Assembly (NCBI RefSeq): GCF_045689735.1
Contig: NZ_CP142685.1
Coordinates: forward strand, 1,860,001 to 1,924,000
Source: Halothiobacillus sp045689735
GTDB lineage: Bacteria; Pseudomonadota; Gammaproteobacteria; Halothiobacillales; Halothiobacillaceae
DNA: 64,000 bases
Reading direction: 5' to 3'
Both the position numbers and the translations under genes were made by a program. The notes under the pieces are model-generated. The model was not told the origin of the DNA and made no database searches. It saw only the letters and a program-made list of their open reading frames with translations. Below are positions 62,559 to 64,000 of this stretch, piece after piece (position 1 is the first letter of the stretch; each line of letters starts with the position of its first letter).

Positions 62559-63306
62559 GCCATCCATCGGCTGGCTGGCGGCAGACTGGCCGCTGCCGCC
62601 CGGCGTGCAGGCAGGCACCACGACGCGACACGGCGGCGTGAGCCACACGCCTTTCGACACGCTGAATCTCGCCACCCATGTCGGGGACGACCCCGCGGCG
62701 GTCACACAGAACCGGCAACGGCTGCGCGCCGCGCTGAAGTTGCCCGCCGAGCCCCGCTGGCTCGATCAGGTGCATGGCACCCTCGTCGCCGAGGACGCTC
62801 CAGCGCCCGGCGAATGCCCAGTCGCCGATGCGGCCTACACGAATCAACCCGGCGAGGTGCTGGCCGTGCTGACCGCCGATTGCCTGCCCGTGGTTTTTGC
62901 CCGCACCGATGGGCAGGAAATCGCGGTGGCGCATGCCGGGTGGCGCGGGCTCGCCGCGGGCGTGCTCGAATCGACGCTCGCGCGGTTTTCCGCGCCGCCG
63001 GGCGCCATTCAGGTCTGGCTGGGCCCGGCCATTGGCGCCCGCGCGTTTGAAGTCGGCGACGAAGTCCGCACCGCCTTTCTTGCGGTCGATGCCGACAGCA
63101 CCGACGCCTTTGAGCCCACGGGCACACCCGGCAAATGGTGGGCTGATCTGTTCTGGCTCGCCCGTCGGCGACTGGCGCGCGCGGGGATTTCGGCAATCTT
63201 TGGCGGCGGCCTCTGTACGGCGAGCCTGAGGGAACAGTTCTATTCCTATCGAGGTTCGGGCGGCCGGTGCGGCCGGATGGCGACGCTCGTCTGGCGCAGC
63301 CGCTGA
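62545..63306 (+). CDS. pgeF: Laccase-domain purine nucleoside phosphorylase / peptidoglycan editing factor PgeF
   Basis: The 253-residue protein of the YfiH family has the zinc and active-site texts LNLATHVGDDPAAV, WLDQVHG, VLTADCLPVVF, VAHAGWRGLAAGVLE and GPAIGARAFEVG, and the closing FYSYR. Members cleave purine nucleosides and, in E. coli, keep Ser out of the peptidoglycan stem. It overlaps rluD by 14 bases, the standard operon. The ATG at 62545 is chosen over one at 62524 inside rluD. Confidence 0.94.
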   Translation: MCANEPSIGWLAADWPLPPGVQAGTTTRHGGVSHTPFDTLNLATHVGDDPAAVTQNRQRLRAALKLPAEPRWLDQVHGTLVAEDAPAPGECPVADAAYTNQPGEVLAVLTADCLPVVFARTDGQEIAVAHAGWRGLAAGVLESTLARFSAPPGAIQVWLGPAIGARAFEVGDEVRTAFLAVDADSTDAFEPTGTPGKWWADLFWLARRRLARAGISAIFGGGLCTASLREQFYSYRGSGGRCGRMATLVWRSR

Positions 63307-63401
63307 CCCGACAGGAACCTTTGCGGATTGCGCATCTCGAAAAGTTGACCATAATCCGGTCTCTCCCTGTTCACCCCTATTCGACACAAGGAACTCCCGT
63401 C

Positions 63402-63923
63402 ATGTCTGATTCCTGGCTCATCCTGACCCTCGTCGGCGCCGACCGGCCGGGTATTGTCGCGAATGTCACCCGCGTGCTATACGCCGTCGGTGCCGAACTG
63501 GGCGAGGCCGCGATGATGCGGCTCGGCAACCAGTTCGCCATCATGATGATGGTGCGCGGCGCCGGCAGCGTCGGCGATGTGACCGGACTCCTCGAATCCG
63601 TGCGCGCGGCGTTCAGCCTGAAACTGCATATCGATGAAACAGATGCCGCGTTGCACCAGTCCCGCGAGCCAGATGTCCTGGTCACGGTACACGGCGCCGA
63701 TCGCGCGGGGATCGTGGCCGATGTGACTGGCGCTTTGCTGGAATCGGGCTTCAATGTGCTGGATCTGCGTTCGGATGTCGGCGGCACCGCCGACGCCCCA
63801 ATCTACATCATGCAAATCGAAGGCGAGGCGCGGCAAGGCATCGAGGCCGTGGAACGCGCCGTCGCCGGGCTGGGTCAGGGGCTGACCGTGCGGGTGCAGG
63901 CTCTGGACACCGTGCGGGGGTAA
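63402..63923 (+). CDS. GcvR-like double ACT-domain protein
   Basis: The product has 173 residues from the ATG at 63402 with AAGGA 10 bases upstream. Two ACT domains are seen: LILTLVGADRPGIVANVTRVLYAVG and, after about residue 85, VLVTVHGADRAGIVADVTGALLESG. This is the GcvR layout, a glycine-cleavage regulator in enterics; in other bacteria related proteins are less well known. The upstream frame to 63267 is not supported. Two bases after its stop begins a second def gene. Confidence 0.85.
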   Translation: MSDSWLILTLVGADRPGIVANVTRVLYAVGAELGEAAMMRLGNQFAIMMMVRGAGSVGDVTGLLESVRAAFSLKLHIDETDAALHQSREPDVLVTVHGADRAGIVADVTGALLESGFNVLDLRSDVGGTADAPIYIMQIEGEARQGIEAVERAVAGLGQGLTVRVQALDTVRG

Positions 63924-63925
63924 TC

Positions 63926-64000
63926 GTGGCGGCCTTACCGATTCTCACCTACCCCGATCAGCGGCTGAAAACCGTGTGTGATCCGGTGGACGATTTCGGC
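63926..64000 (+). CDS. def: Second peptide deformylase, 3' truncated by the window edge
   Basis: A GTG at 63926 opens a frame that runs to the last base: MAALPILTYPDQRLKTVCDP is the text of its first 20 codons. This is the N-terminal signature of peptide deformylase (the ILTYPDPRL text). Only 25 codons are visible, so the catalytic motifs cannot be checked. It would be a paralogue of def at 21006. Confidence 0.75.
   Translation, partial: MAALPILTYPDQRLKTVCDPVDDFG

Noticed and set aside
1..64000. tRNA, rRNA genes and CRISPR arrays
   Set aside because: The intergenic gaps contain no TTCGANTC-type arm with matching acceptor stem and no regularly spaced direct repeats.

Overview
The window is a GC-rich, gene-dense piece of a proteobacterial chromosome. 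It carries about 64 protein genes and no rRNA, tRNA or CRISPR array that I can find. Gene content and order point to a gammaproteobacterium. The blocks rsmB-fmt-def / LysM-dprA-smg-topA-tsaC-hemF, rpe-gph-trpE, bamD divergent from rluD-pgeF, and yfgM-bamB are typical of that class. A cbb3 oxidase cluster, an ntrYX-trkAH block and an OprC-like copper receptor would suit a Halothiobacillus/Chromatiales-type sulfur oxidiser, but that assignment is an inference.

Layout. 1-4.3 kb (+): end of yfgM, bamB, an unrecognised anchored protein, proline iminopeptidase. 4.3-9.0 kb (-): TonB-dependent copper-type receptor and der. 8.8-10.5 kb (+): ttcA and an LpxL-type acyltransferase, which overlaps tail to tail with a second acyltransferase. 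10.5-21.5 kb (-): one long run, def-fmt-rsmB-DUF4390-ntrY-ntrX-trkA-trkH-acyltransferase. 22-28.9 kb (+): LysM/TsaP-like lipoprotein, dprA, smg, topA, tsaC, hemF. 28.9-31.7 kb (-): secreted thermonuclease-like protein, type B L31, a small exported protein, comF. 31.7-33.2 kb (+): small membrane protein and bioB. 33.2-39.5 kb (-): argS, SPOR protein, rpe, gph, a trp leader peptide, trpE, methyltransferase. 39.6-41 kb (+): folE-folM. 41.3-43.8 kb (-): FadL-type porin and dapF. 43.9-54.4 kb: a HAD-like remnant (+), then ccoI, ccoH-like, ccoG, ccoP, ccoQ, ccoO, ccoN, bioC and bioH (-). 54.5-64 kb: plsY, tsaD, a hydrolase-like/thioredoxin fusion, purC-bioD, an MHS-family transporter, bamD, rluD-pgeF, a GcvR-like ACT protein and the start of a second def.

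Themes. The copper receptor, the copper ATPase CcoI and the cbb3 oxidase form a plausible copper-to-oxidase path. Four biotin genes (bioB, bioC, bioH, bioD) lie in three separate places. Both genes for threonylcarbamoyl-adenosine synthesis visible here (tsaC, tsaD) are unlinked.

Points most worth a second look: (1) a MITE-like element of about 150-190 bp, present three times, built of four hairpins, whose edge supplies the TAG stop codon of both der and folM; (2) a trpE leader peptide with tandem Trp codons overlapping the end of gph; (3) an NtrX that lacks GAFTGA and the Walker B aspartate; (4) an intrinsic terminator written inside a signal-peptide coding region; (5) a periplasmic fusion of a serine-less hydrolase fold to a TlpA-type thioredoxin. 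I found no obvious defence or secondary-metabolite system.
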